A stretch of 32,316 nucleotides of DNA from Bacteroidales bacterium (GCA_003557725.1 PWNQ01000118.1:1-32316); one strand, 5' to 3'; shown: positions 15,200-23,582, counted from the stretch's first letter. Notes: generated by a model not told the origin, from the letters alone. Made by a program: numbers and translations.

Positions 15200-15895
15200 T
15201 TACTTTAACCCTTTTACTTTGGGCTTCCCCGCCACAAAGTCCTTGAGGTAAAAGGGTACAAACCAGGCGGTGTTCTCAAATGCTTTTGTAAAGTATTTTT
15301 TTTGGGCCAGGGGGTTCATAAATGCTGCCGATGGGGTGCCTTTTTCCAGCATGGTAATATTTTTTCTTCCGGAAAACAGGGTTTGGCATTTTTCTGCTCC
15401 GCAGCCAAAGTAGTACACGTGCTGGTTTGTTGTATATTTATCCAGAGATGTTTTTTCCATGATCTGTGCGCTCACCGGCTCCAGTATTTCACCACTGGCA
15501 TTACAGGCCGTGGTATATACTTCCATGCGGCGGGCATCGATCATGGGAATATACACTCCCCGGGGGTCATGGTGATGGTGGATGGCACTTAGGGCCATGG
15601 CCTGAAGGGTGCTTACTGATAACAGGGGGATGGATAGTGCCAGGCATATGCCTTTTGCTGCTGAGACCCCTATGCGCAATCCGGTATATGAGCCGGGGCC
15701 CTGGCTTACTGCTACGGCGTCCAGTTGCTGAAACTCTGACTGACCCTCCTGTAAAACCTCTCGAATAAAGGGGTGAAGCACACGGGCATGTTCCAGAGTG
15801 TCCACCTCATGACGGGTAGCTAAGGGCTGACCGCCACGGCATAAAGCTACCGAACAAACACGCGTGGAAGTTTCTATATTTAATATTAATGCCAT
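15200..15895 (-). CDS. tsaB: tRNA N6-threonylcarbamoyladenosine biosynthesis protein TsaB
   Basis: TsaB partners TsaD and TsaE in making t6A37 on ANN-decoding tRNAs. The start is the internal ATG giving MALILNIETSTRVCSVAL, the normal family beginning, which gives 231 residues; the ORF-track start adds 20 residues that contain the promoter. Key stretches are the actin/ASKHA-like N-terminus, EHARVLHPFIREVL, the signature VSQGPGSYTGLRIGVSAAKG (about residues 65-85), and MIDARRMEVYTT. It is monocistronic by appearance, with the best promoter in the window (TTTG, 19 bp, TATTTTTG) and an inverted repeat around its -33 box. Confidence 0.95.
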   Translation of the reverse strand: MALILNIETSTRVCSVALCRGGQPLATRHEVDTLEHARVLHPFIREVLQEGQSEFQQLDAVAVSQGPGSYTGLRIGVSAAKGICLALSIPLLSVSTLQAMALSAIHHHHDPRGVYIPMIDARRMEVYTTACNASGEILEPVSAQIMEKTSLDKYTTNQHVYYFGCGAEKCQTLFSGRKNITMLEKGTPSAAFMNPLAQKKYFTKAFENTAWFVPFYLKDFVAGKPKVKGLK

Positions 15896-15944
15896 ATGAT
15901 ATGGTATAAACGCTCCCTCTAAGTAACAAGACATTTGAGGTGTG

Positions 15945-15975
15945 CAAAAATACATGATTGGACTTAATAAACAAA
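15945..15975 (-). promoter_or_regulatory. Full Bacteroidetes-type promoter (-33 and -7) for tsaB
   Basis: On the minus strand, TTTG (15975-15972) is followed by exactly 19 bp and then TATTTTTG (15952-15945). This matches the TTTG-N19-21-TAnnTTTG arrangement used by the primary sigma factor of Bacteroidetes. The predicted transcript start near 15940 leaves a leader of about 45 nt before the tsaB ATG. Confidence 0.75.
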
Positions 15976-15988
15976 TATGAGTCCAATC
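15956..15988. repeat. Perfect 9-bp inverted repeat over the tsaB promoter, operator-like
   Basis: GATTGGACT (15956-15964) and AGTCCAATC (15980-15988) are exact inverse copies separated by 15 bp. The -33 box of the tsaB promoter lies in the spacer, and one arm lies between the -33 and -7 boxes. A third related half-site, GGACTCA, occurs at 16043-16049 and is flanked by a further imperfect match (TCTAAAAA near 15987-15994 and its inverse at 16033-16040). Confidence 0.55.
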
Positions 15989-16118
15989 TAAAAAGGTTAC
16001 TTTTGATTTTTAGCGGATATGAAAAATGTGTGTTTTTAGACCGGACTCAAATATGCCACGGTATTGGTCTTTTTTATATTTTCGGCATGTGAAAAAGCGT
16101 TGGTGAGCCAACCATGTG

Positions 16119-16157
16119 CGGTGGCCCTCCCCTTTAGGGGCCGGGGGCGCGCGCGGG
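16119..16157. repeat. GC-rich dispersed repeat module (first copy)
   Basis: The block CGGTGGCCC, then CCTCCCCTTTAGGGG (a 4-bp hairpin with TTTA loop), then GGGGCGCGCGCGGG recurs in the same order and orientation at 32219-32266, with small spacer differences. Base composition is far above the neighbouring genes. It is non-coding; the ORFs listed over it are shadows. Confidence 0.75.
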
Positions 16158-16201
16158 GAAATGATGCGAGGAGGCGAAGAAATAATAATGTCACCCCTTC
16201 G

Positions 16202-16243
16202 GGGCATAGGGCATAGGGCATAGGGCATGGGGCATGGGGCATG
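16202..16243 (+). repeat. Tandem heptad array, six GGGCAT(A/G) units, G-quadruplex-compatible
   Basis: Three GGGCATA units are followed by three GGGCATG units with no errors, then further G-runs (GGGGGTTTGGGTTTGG). The spacing of GGG runs by four bases fits the G3N1-7 rule for intramolecular quadruplexes. It is on the sense strand about 130 bp ahead of the M1 peptidase start. A CCCTTCGGGGC hairpin lies immediately upstream (16195-16205) and reappears inverted at 32190-32200. Confidence 0.85.
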
Positions 16244-16306
16244 GGGGTTTGGGTTTGGTGTGTGGCGCGGAGCGTTTGGGTGTGATGCGTGGGGTGTGAG
16301 GAGTAG

Positions 16307-16331
16307 CATATTATTCGTGCATTCGTGGCAA
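16307..16331. repeat. 25-bp dispersed repeat (first copy)
   Basis: This sequence, containing TTCGTGCATTCGTGGC, is found again without mismatch and in inverse orientation at 32125-32149. A second shared module, GAACAACGAACAAAA, follows at 16347-16361 and recurs inverted at 32169-32183. Together with the GC-rich block it fills most of the 476-bp gap between tsaB and the M1 peptidase gene. Confidence 0.85.
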
Positions 16332-16372
16332 CAAACACCAAACAAGGAACAACGAACAAAAATTATAAACAT

Positions 16373-18703
16373 ATGAAGCGCATTATATTTGCAGGCATAT
16401 TATGGATATTGGGGTTGGTTTATTCAGCCCCTTTAACCGCACAACATCGTGCCACCGATAGCATGGATGTTCATCACTATCATATTGATCTGGATTTTGT
16501 GCATCTTTCCGGTCAGTCTTTAAGCGGCTTTGCGGAGTTAACTCTTCAGGCCCGTTATCCTGCAGATCAGCACAACCTTTACTTTGATCTTCTAATGTTG
16601 CATATAGATTCCATACTTGTTGATGGGCAGGTGTATCCTTATCATTACAATGATACACTGATCACCCTTCCCGCATCCGGGCTGGATTTGTATGATACCC
16701 TTACCGTAGTCATTTATTATCATGGGCAACCAGTGGTAGAAAGTGCCAACTGGGGTGGCTTTCATATTTTGAATGACAGCAGCATGGCCTATAACCTGGG
16801 GATAGGCTTTCAGGCAGACCCTCATAATTACGGGCGTGTTTGGTTCCCATGCGTTGATAACTTCACCGACCGGGCTACCTATTCGTATCACATTCATACC
16901 AAAGGAGACCAAATGGCGGTATGTGGAGGGGTGTTGGACTCGGTAACTGTTCATGGCAACGGGCATAAAACCTGGCACTGGGACCTGAAGCAAACCATAC
17001 CTACTTATCTGGCTTCAGTGGCAGTTTCTGATTTTTCAGAGATAGAGCAGGTGTACCCCGGGGTGTTGGGAGATATTCCGGTATTCTTGCATGTGGTCCC
17101 TTCCGATTCCTCAGATGCGTTAACTACTTTTTCCGGTATTAATAGTGCTTTACAGGCTTTTGAATCGGCTTTCGGGCCTTATCGCTGGCCCCGGGTTGGC
17201 TTTGTGGGCACCCCAAAAGGAGCTATGGAGCATGCCATGAACATTGCATTCCCCAGGCATGCCATAGATGGAACCCTTAACTATGAGCGACTGGTGGTCC
17301 ATGAGCTGGCCCATAGCTGGTTTGGAAACCTGGTTACCTGTAAAACCGCCGCAGATATGTGGCTTAATGAGGGGTGGGCCGTATATAGTGAAGCCATATT
17401 CCGGGAAAGTACAGGCGGAAAAGAAGCTTACCTTGATTATATGCGGGAGAAACGCCATGAAGTGATCAAAACGGCTCATGTGACCGATGATGGATACCGG
17501 GCCGTATATGGCCTGCCCCAGGCTTATACCTACGGAGCTACCGTATACGACAAAGGAGCCACCGTAGTCCACGCTCTGAGAAACTATTTGGGCGATAGCC
17601 TCTTCTTTCATACTACACGGGCCTACCTGGATACCTTTGCCTTTGGGTATGCTTCCACTCAGGATATGAACCAGTTCTTTAACCAGTACTCAGGGATAAA
17701 CCTGGATGCCTTTTTTGATGCCTGGGTCTATCGTCCCGGGTTTTCTCATTTTAGCATTGATTCCTTTAATGTATATCCCTCGGGTGCAGATTATGAGATC
17801 ACCCTTTACCTGCGTCAGCGCTTGCTGGGGACAACTCAGATGGCGGATGACAACCGCCTGGAAGTGGGCTTTGTGGATGATCAGCAAAATATCATAAGGG
17901 AACAGGTGCAGTTTTCCGGGCCCCATTCATGGGTAACCCTTACCCTCCCTTTTTATCCTCAATCTGTTATGATGGATCCTGGCGAAAAGATGAGTCATGC
18001 CACCACAGATAGAATGATCACATTAAAAGGCAGCGGGCTTGAAGAGTTTCATCATACCTATGCCGGGGTGGAGGTGGAGGCGGTAAACGATTCCGCACTG
18101 GTCAGGATCAGCCATAACTGGGTCGCACCCGCAAACCATAAGACAGAACCTCCTTTGTACCACGTCTCCGGAAAAAGATACTGGAAAGTGGAGGGCGTGT
18201 TCTCTTCGGGGTTCCGTGCCCGGGGGCACTTTGAATACGTGAAAAGCAGCCTGATGGATGGGGAGCTGGTAAATTCGGTTATGGATACCTTGTCACTACT
18301 TTATAAAAAATGCCTTTCTGACCCCTGGAAGCCCTTGAAGTATAGCCGTATGGGAACTCTTTTCAACGGAGTGCTGATTACCGATTCACTAATGCCCGGG
18401 TATTACACCCTTGGACGCTACGATAAGAGCCTGGGAGTTTATGATAAGGAGGATGATAAAAAGCATATTACCATCATACCCAATCCGGCCAGCCAGTATG
18501 TGGATATCCTTGTGAAAGACCAGGGGCCGGTGGAGCTTATGATATATACGGTCGCCGGCCAAATGGTGACTGAAAAACGTGTGGAAGGGGATAACCAGGC
18601 TTACCGTTTGTCAATGGATGGGCTGAAACCGGGAGTATACCTGCTACGGTTTCGCCGGAAAGAACAAGGATTGGACGAAACCCATAAGCTGGTGGTTCAA
18701 TAA
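16373..18703 (+). CDS. M1-family zinc metallopeptidase with T9SS C-terminal sorting domain
   Basis: This is a secreted aminopeptidase-type enzyme of 776 residues from the ATG giving MKRIIFAGILW; the ORF-track start adds 16 residues without signal character. The signal peptide ends near APLTAQ. The N-terminal beta domain is followed by the exopeptidase loop GAMEHAMN (GxMEN-like) and the zinc site HELAH at about 310-314, with the third ligand in WLNEG at about 333. Past the catalytic domain come beta-rich modules. The last ~75 residues form a type A Por-secretion tail (IIPNPASQYVDIL ... GLKPGVYLLRF), which directs export by the type IX system and is cleaved at the surface. The machinery is encoded 7 kb away, so this is a likely cargo. 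The GAMEH rather than GAMEN form is typical of some bacterial M1 members. Confidence 0.94.
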   Translation: MKRIIFAGILWILGLVYSAPLTAQHRATDSMDVHHYHIDLDFVHLSGQSLSGFAELTLQARYPADQHNLYFDLLMLHIDSILVDGQVYPYHYNDTLITLPASGLDLYDTLTVVIYYHGQPVVESANWGGFHILNDSSMAYNLGIGFQADPHNYGRVWFPCVDNFTDRATYSYHIHTKGDQMAVCGGVLDSVTVHGNGHKTWHWDLKQTIPTYLASVAVSDFSEIEQVYPGVLGDIPVFLHVVPSDSSDALTTFSGINSALQAFESAFGPYRWPRVGFVGTPKGAMEHAMNIAFPRHAIDGTLNYERLVVHELAHSWFGNLVTCKTAADMWLNEGWAVYSEAIFRESTGGKEAYLDYMREKRHEVIKTAHVTDDGYRAVYGLPQAYTYGATVYDKGATVVHALRNYLGDSLFFHTTRAYLDTFAFGYASTQDMNQFFNQYSGINLDAFFDAWVYRPGFSHFSIDSFNVYPSGADYEITLYLRQRLLGTTQMADDNRLEVGFVDDQQNIIREQVQFSGPHSWVTLTLPFYPQSVMMDPGEKMSHATTDRMITLKGSGLEEFHHTYAGVEVEAVNDSALVRISHNWVAPANHKTEPPLYHVSGKRYWKVEGVFSSGFRARGHFEYVKSSLMDGELVNSVMDTLSLLYKKCLSDPWKPLKYSRMGTLFNGVLITDSLMPGYYTLGRYDKSLGVYDKEDDKKHITIIPNPASQYVDILVKDQGPVELMIYTVAGQMVTEKRVEGDNQAYRLSMDGLKPGVYLLRFRRKEQGLDETHKLVVQ

Positions 18704-18779
18704 TTGTTAAAAAATAACGTTTTATACTGGTGGTCGCTATTGGTCCCGGCCTGTGAAGACGATGGCTTATGTTAAGGTA

Positions 18780-18787
18780 TATATTTG
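18780..18787 (+). promoter_or_regulatory. Candidate -7 promoter element for the OmpA-family gene
   Basis: TATATTTG fits TAnnTTTG. It lies inside the first codons of the long ORF in the track, which suggests that translation really starts further downstream. Confidence 0.35.
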
Positions 18788-18951
18788 TTCAGGTGGTTAA
18801 AATTTACAAAATAGTTGTTTTCGGCATGGATATATTTTCCGCTTTTTGGTTAAGGGTTATGTGGTATCGCTTATCAGTACTGGTAAGCTGTGGTGGCCGG
18901 GTAGTTGGTAAAAAATATCATTCTTCTTTGTGTGGAAAGTTTTCGGTATGG

Positions 18952-20229
18952 ATGTTTCATGGCCTTATTATGTTCTTATTACTGATTTCTTATGGGGGTT
19001 TTTCACAACAGGAGGGTGATTATGAGGTGCTTCAATGGCATAACAGCGATTGTCCCGGGGCCATATTTCTGGAGGACACCATTTTTGGGCCTACTACTCC
19101 ACCGCCGGGCCCGGGGGATATTCTGGAGATAAGCAGTGATGACTGGTCGGCTTATGCTTTTCGCCGTGAGCATCATACCGTTTGGTACCGGTTTGTGGCT
19201 CCGGCATACAGCTACTTGTCTTTTACCATTGAGCCCCTGTCGGTGGACGATGACTATGACTTTTTATTGTATCATGAGCAAGGACCGGACTTTTGTGAAA
19301 GGATCCGGCGCGATGAGGTTACGCCTGTGCGGTCTAATCTTTCCCGTAATAACAAAGCTATTGGAAGCAAAACAGGGCTGGGAACACAGGGAGGGCAGAC
19401 CCATGTCCCGCCGGGGCCGGGCGATGACTTTAGCAAGCCGATGGAAGTGAGCAAGGGAGATACCTTGCTGCTGGTGCTGGACAACGTTTATGAAGGGGGA
19501 AAAGGCCATGTTTTAAAGCTGTCCTATGATGTGATTACAGAGCCAGAGCCTGAAACCAGAGAGCCTGTTGAGACCAAAGGGCCACGGCAGTTTCTGATGC
19601 TTACGGTGGTGGACAAGGCGTCCGGGGAAAGAATCAATGGGAGTGTGTTTATGACTTATGCACGAAGTAGTGATACCCTGTTTTATGATGGACAGGTCAG
19701 CCATGTGAACACCCGGCTTAAACCCAATGCACAATACCAGGTGGTGGTGGAGGCCTACCCATACTTCCGGCATCAAATATCCTTTCAAACGGAACAAATG
19801 GATACCACTATCTCCATAACTGCCCCATTAACAAAAATTGAAAGAGGGCGGATGTTAACCCTGGATAACCTGTACTTTTACTCCGGGACAGCCAATTTCC
19901 TCCGGGAATCTTACGAAACATTGCGTAACCTTTTGGAAGTGATGCAGGAATATCCTTCCCTGAAAATAGCCATTTATGGACATGTGAACCAACCCCTGCA
20001 GTGGCGCCAAAGAAGTTCGGATGAGTACCTGGAGCGCCTGTCACAACGGCGGGCCGATGCCGTAAAACGCTACCTGGTAAGAAGAGGAATTGACCCGGAA
20101 CGAATGATCACCGAAGGAAAAAGCAACCGGAAAATGATTCACCCCTACGCAGAATCTGAAGAAGAGCAAAGTGAAAACCGGCGCGTGGAAATAAAGGTGC
20201 TGGACATCAAACCCCGTTCAGAGAATTAA
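18952..20229 (+). CDS. OmpA-family peptidoglycan-binding protein with N-terminal PPC-like domain
   Basis: I favour the ATG giving MFHGLIMFLLLISYGGFSQ, a clean signal peptide, which makes a protein of 425 residues. The ORF track adds 61 residues, starting at 18769 and containing a likely promoter; the start is uncertain. After the signal comes a beta domain (VWYRFVAPAYSYLSFTIEP, YDFLLYH, RSNLSRN, GKGHVLKLSYDV) that resembles pre-peptidase C-terminal modules of Bacteroidetes envelope proteins. It carries two PPGPGD loops. A short beta module follows (TVVDKASGERINGSV). Last is an OmpA C-terminal domain (LYFYSGTANFL, LSQRRADAVKRYLVRRGID, SENRRVEIKV) that should bind peptidoglycan diaminopimelate. 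It probably links outer membrane or a surface complex to the cell wall. It directly follows a T9SS cargo gene; no function beyond anchoring is claimed. Confidence 0.85.
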   Translation: MFHGLIMFLLLISYGGFSQQEGDYEVLQWHNSDCPGAIFLEDTIFGPTTPPPGPGDILEISSDDWSAYAFRREHHTVWYRFVAPAYSYLSFTIEPLSVDDDYDFLLYHEQGPDFCERIRRDEVTPVRSNLSRNNKAIGSKTGLGTQGGQTHVPPGPGDDFSKPMEVSKGDTLLLVLDNVYEGGKGHVLKLSYDVITEPEPETREPVETKGPRQFLMLTVVDKASGERINGSVFMTYARSSDTLFYDGQVSHVNTRLKPNAQYQVVVEAYPYFRHQISFQTEQMDTTISITAPLTKIERGRMLTLDNLYFYSGTANFLRESYETLRNLLEVMQEYPSLKIAIYGHVNQPLQWRQRSSDEYLERLSQRRADAVKRYLVRRGIDPERMITEGKSNRKMIHPYAESEEEQSENRRVEIKVLDIKPRSEN

Positions 20230-20232
20230 CCG

Positions 20233-20240
20233 TACCTTTG
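20233..20240 (+). promoter_or_regulatory. -7 promoter element for the FkbM methyltransferase gene
   Basis: TACCTTTG, ending 26 nt before the ATG at 20267 and immediately after the OmpA-family stop codon. It suggests the methyltransferase is transcribed on its own. Confidence 0.5.
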
Positions 20241-20266
20241 CATCCCATTATTATAAACAACACACC

Positions 20267-21049
20267 ATGGCCAACCGGGACAGTTTCTTCCGGCGCATCC
20301 TATACCGGGCGCTCCCTTTCAGAACATATTTATGGGTATTGAGTAAGATATATTTCCTGGCTTACCGGAAAGGATTATTAAAATCCAATGAGTTTTTCGG
20401 ATATCAGTATTTTATCCGAAATATTGTTAAAGAGGGAGACGTGTGTATCGATATTGGAGCAAACATGGGGTACTTCACGGTGCCTTTGGCACGGCTGGCC
20501 GGAAGGCAGGGAAAAGTCTATGCCGTAGAACCCGTAAAGCCGGTGCTGGATATTTTGCGGAAAAACACCAAAAAACTGGATAATGTGGAAATATTACCCT
20601 TTGCTCTGGGAACGGAAAATAAGCCCATCCACCTGGGAAACGACTCCATAAAAACTAAAGGGTATGTGGCCTCGGGATCCCATTTTGTAATGGATAGCAA
20701 TGACCCACAAGATGAACAGGTGGTTACCTTTGATGCAGAAATGCGCAAGGCGTCTCAGGTATTTCAGCACATAAAACGATTGGATTTTATTAAGTGTGAC
20801 GTGGAAGGATATGAAGTTCATATTATTCCGGAAATTATGCCAATGATCAAAAAGTTTCGCCCCGTGCTCTTTGTAGAAACCAGCGGTGATGCCCGAAAGA
20901 CCATACTTAATCTATTTAAGGAGAATGATTTTATTGCCTATGTGCTGCGCAATGGCATGATGCAACCAACCAACGGCAACCTTTCCGGAGACCTTATTTT
21001 GGTTCCCGCAGAGAAGGCAGATGCCTTAAGTCCGCATATGGTTAGTTGA
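20267..21049 (+). CDS. FkbM-family SAM-dependent methyltransferase
   Basis: This 260-residue cytoplasmic class I methyltransferase has motif I as VCIDIGANMGYFTVPLARL (about residues 60-80) and the acidic strand YAVEPVKPVLDIL. A DVEGYEVHIIPEI block sits in the second half, the hallmark of the FkbM family (PF05050). Members O-methylate sugars or small molecules and are common in polysaccharide clusters; the substrate here is unknown. There is no signal peptide. It converges with pheT, with only 27 bp between stops and no recognisable terminator. Confidence 0.88.
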   Translation: MANRDSFFRRILYRALPFRTYLWVLSKIYFLAYRKGLLKSNEFFGYQYFIRNIVKEGDVCIDIGANMGYFTVPLARLAGRQGKVYAVEPVKPVLDILRKNTKKLDNVEILPFALGTENKPIHLGNDSIKTKGYVASGSHFVMDSNDPQDEQVVTFDAEMRKASQVFQHIKRLDFIKCDVEGYEVHIIPEIMPMIKKFRPVLFVETSGDARKTILNLFKENDFIAYVLRNGMMQPTNGNLSGDLILVPAEKADALSPHMVS

Positions 21050-21076
21050 GATTAAGTGTCCTGCACCGGCTTTATC

Positions 21077-23551
21077 TTACCCCCGGATCTGGGCCTGCAG
21101 CTTTTCTTCAAAGGCTTTTTGCAGCTTTTTCATAGACTTATCGATCACTTTATCCGTGAGGGTTTTATTTTTATCCTGCAGGATAAAGCTGATGGCATAG
21201 GACTTTTTTCCCAAAGGCACATTCTTTCCCTCATATACATCAAAGAGGCGCATTTCCTGGAGTAATTTTCGCTCAGTGGTGTATGCCAGCTCCTGGATTT
21301 CCTGGTAGGTAACATTTGTTTTCAGCAGCATGGCCAGGTCTCTTTTTACTTTGGGGAACCGGGGCAAGGGTTCATGGATGATCTTAACCTTTGCGCTTAA
21401 CTCCATAATGGGCTCCAATGCCAGGTCGGCATAAAACACCTCCTGTTCAATGTCAAAAGCTTTCAGTACCTTCCGGCTTATCTTTCCCATTTGGAGCAAT
21501 TCCTTTCCGGAGGAGCTCAGATATCGCACTCCTTCATCAAAGTAATCCCGGTTGCTATGGTCTGCAGATAAATGTTTTTGAGATATGCCCAGACGGTTTA
21601 ACACGGCTTCCACATGGTGTTTCAGGTCAAAAAAATCAGCAGGCTTGTGGGGCATGTTCCAGGACTCCCTGTATTTTTTTCCGGTAATGAAGATGCCTGC
21701 ATGTAAGGTTTCAGAAAAGCGTTTGCGCACGTCGGTATTCTTATGGCCTCCGGGGTTTATCCGGTACACTTTTCCTGTTTCATAAAGTCTTAGATTGCTG
21801 CTCTGTCGGTTGATGTTATGGGCTATATTTTCCAGTCCCCCGGCAATTAAATCTTGCCTCATCACATTGAGTTCTCTGCTCAGAGGGTTAATGATCTCCA
21901 CCTGGTATTCTTCGCTGATGAGTTGCGACAGATGGTGGTAGTCCATGGCGGTGAGCGAGTTGTTCATTACCTCGGTGAATCCATTATTGCTCAGAAATTC
22001 AGAAAGGGTGTTCACCAGCTGGTCTGGCTCTGGTTTTTGGGGTGGCGATAAAGAGATTTGCATATTGCCGGGCAGAGGGATATGGTTATAGCCATAGATG
22101 CGCAGCACTTCTTCCATAATATCCACGTCTCTGGTTACATCCACTTTACCGGTGGGGACGGCCAGCACCAGCTTTTCATTGGTTTGCTCCAGGAATTTCA
22201 TTTCCAGGTCGGCAAGTATTTGTTGAACCGTTTTTGGGTTTATGGTAATGCCTGCCAGCCGGTCCAGTTTACGGTATTCTAATGTAACGGTAGCTGGCTG
22301 GATCTTTCCGGGGTTATGGTCGGTTATGTGGGAGGATATTTTCCCTCCGGCCACTTCCCTGATAAGCATGGCCGCTCTTTTTAATGCATATACGGTTATG
22401 CCTGGGTCTGCACCACGTTCAAAGCGGAAAGAGGCATCGGTTTGCAGTTGATGTCTTTTGGATGTTTTTCTGACGGAGACCGGATTGAAATAAGCACTTT
22501 CCAGAAATAGGGAGGTGGTTTTTGTGGTCACCCCCGACCCACTGCCTCCAAAAACCCCGGCAATGCATAACGGGGTTTGGCTATCACAGATCATCAGATC
22601 CTGGTTGCTTAGTTTTAAGATTTTATGGTCTAAGGTAGTAAATGATGTTCTTTCTTTGAGTTTTTGTATAATGATAGTATGGTCCTCGATTTTATCTGCA
22701 TCGAAGGGGTGGAGGGGTTGTCCTGTTTCCAGCATCACATAGTTGGTGGCATCCACTACGTTGTTCACTGGCCGGATTCCTGCGGCTTTCAGTTTGTTTT
22801 CAAGCCATTGTGGCGATGGTTTTACGCTGATGCCGGTGAGGGTGACTCCCGAGTACCGTGGGCATGCTTCTGTGTCCAGGATCTTTACTTTTACGGGAAG
22901 GCTTTCATTGTCCGGTTTAAAGTGGTCCACCCGTGGATAATTGAGTTTTTTGGCGGGGGAATTGTTTTTGCTTTGATTGATCACCGCCACCACATCTCTG
23001 GCTACACCCAGGTGTGATGTGGCATCGGCCCGGTTGGGGGTAAGGTCGATCTCCAGGGTCCAGTCTTCTTCTACGGGAAAATAGTGGGAAGCGGGTTTGC
23101 CTGTTTGGGCATCCGGGCTTAGCACCATAATGCCGTCGTGTGACTGGCCCAGGCCCAGCTCATCCTCGGCACAGATCATCCCCATGGAGGCCTCTCCTCT
23201 GATTTTGGCTTTCTTGATGGGAAAGGGCTGGTCCTGTTCCGGGTAAAGGGTGGACCCCACGGTGGCCACCAGCACCTTTTGGCCTTCAGTCACATTAGGT
23301 GCTCCGCACACTATGGGCAGGGGCGCTCCGCTGCCAATATCTACTTTGGTGACGGTAAGCTTATCCGCGTTGGGGTGCTTACTGCAACTAAGCACTTTGC
23401 CAACCACAATGCCTTCCAAACCGCCTTTTACCGATTGGAATTTTTCCAGTGAGCTAACTTCCAGACCGCAGTCAGTCAGTAGCTTCGATAATTCCTGTGG
23501 ACTGTGGTCAAAGTCCACGTATTGCTTAAGCCAGTTGTATGAAACCTTCAT
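21077..23551 (-). CDS. pheT: Phenylalanyl-tRNA synthetase beta subunit
   Basis: This is the non-catalytic large subunit of the (alpha-beta)2 enzyme that charges tRNA-Phe. It holds the editing site for mischarged Tyr. The start is at the ATG giving MKVSYNWLKQYVDF, for 824 residues; the ORF-track start lies within a -7 element. Domains in order are the EMAP/OB tRNA-binding domain (about 40-150, with CSKHPNADKLTVTKVDIG), the B3/B4 editing domain (about 210-370) and B5 (about 400-475). The catalytic-like core (about 485-690) is next, and the FDX-ACB anticodon-binding domain (last ~95, PRFPKVKRDLAMLL) closes the protein. It is intact. pheS is not in the window. It has its own promoter downstream of recG. 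Confidence 0.97.
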   Translation of the reverse strand: MKVSYNWLKQYVDFDHSPQELSKLLTDCGLEVSSLEKFQSVKGGLEGIVVGKVLSCSKHPNADKLTVTKVDIGSGAPLPIVCGAPNVTEGQKVLVATVGSTLYPEQDQPFPIKKAKIRGEASMGMICAEDELGLGQSHDGIMVLSPDAQTGKPASHYFPVEEDWTLEIDLTPNRADATSHLGVARDVVAVINQSKNNSPAKKLNYPRVDHFKPDNESLPVKVKILDTEACPRYSGVTLTGISVKPSPQWLENKLKAAGIRPVNNVVDATNYVMLETGQPLHPFDADKIEDHTIIIQKLKERTSFTTLDHKILKLSNQDLMICDSQTPLCIAGVFGGSGSGVTTKTTSLFLESAYFNPVSVRKTSKRHQLQTDASFRFERGADPGITVYALKRAAMLIREVAGGKISSHITDHNPGKIQPATVTLEYRKLDRLAGITINPKTVQQILADLEMKFLEQTNEKLVLAVPTGKVDVTRDVDIMEEVLRIYGYNHIPLPGNMQISLSPPQKPEPDQLVNTLSEFLSNNGFTEVMNNSLTAMDYHHLSQLISEEYQVEIINPLSRELNVMRQDLIAGGLENIAHNINRQSSNLRLYETGKVYRINPGGHKNTDVRKRFSETLHAGIFITGKKYRESWNMPHKPADFFDLKHHVEAVLNRLGISQKHLSADHSNRDYFDEGVRYLSSSGKELLQMGKISRKVLKAFDIEQEVFYADLALEPIMELSAKVKIIHEPLPRFPKVKRDLAMLLKTNVTYQEIQELAYTTERKLLQEMRLFDVYEGKNVPLGKKSYAISFILQDKNKTLTDKVIDKSMKKLQKAFEEKLQAQIRG

Positions 23552-23574
23552 GCCGGGATATTTTTTCAGAGCCA

Positions 23575-23582
23575 CAAAAGTA
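23575..23582 (-). promoter_or_regulatory. -7 promoter element for pheT
   Basis: TACTTTTG on the minus strand, ending 23 nt before the pheT ATG at 23551. It overlaps the upstream ATG used by the ORF track, supporting the shorter protein. Confidence 0.55.

Noticed and set aside
16195-16260. Heptad array considered as a CRISPR or attachment site
   Set aside because: The repeat unit is 7 bp with no unique spacers and no cas, integrase or tRNA gene nearby.
16010-16372. Two proline/histidine-rich minus-strand ORFs (120 and 107 aa) upstream of the M1 peptidase
   Set aside because: Their PMPHAPCP-type repeats are the direct translation of the GGGCATR heptads and GC-rich module; no start signal, and two frames are open at once, which is expected for a stop-poor repeat.
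22664-23017. 117-aa ORF antisense to pheT, and other antisense ORFs inside recG, hutU and the M1 gene
   Set aside because: All lie wholly within well-supported genes on the other strand and show no recognisable protein features.
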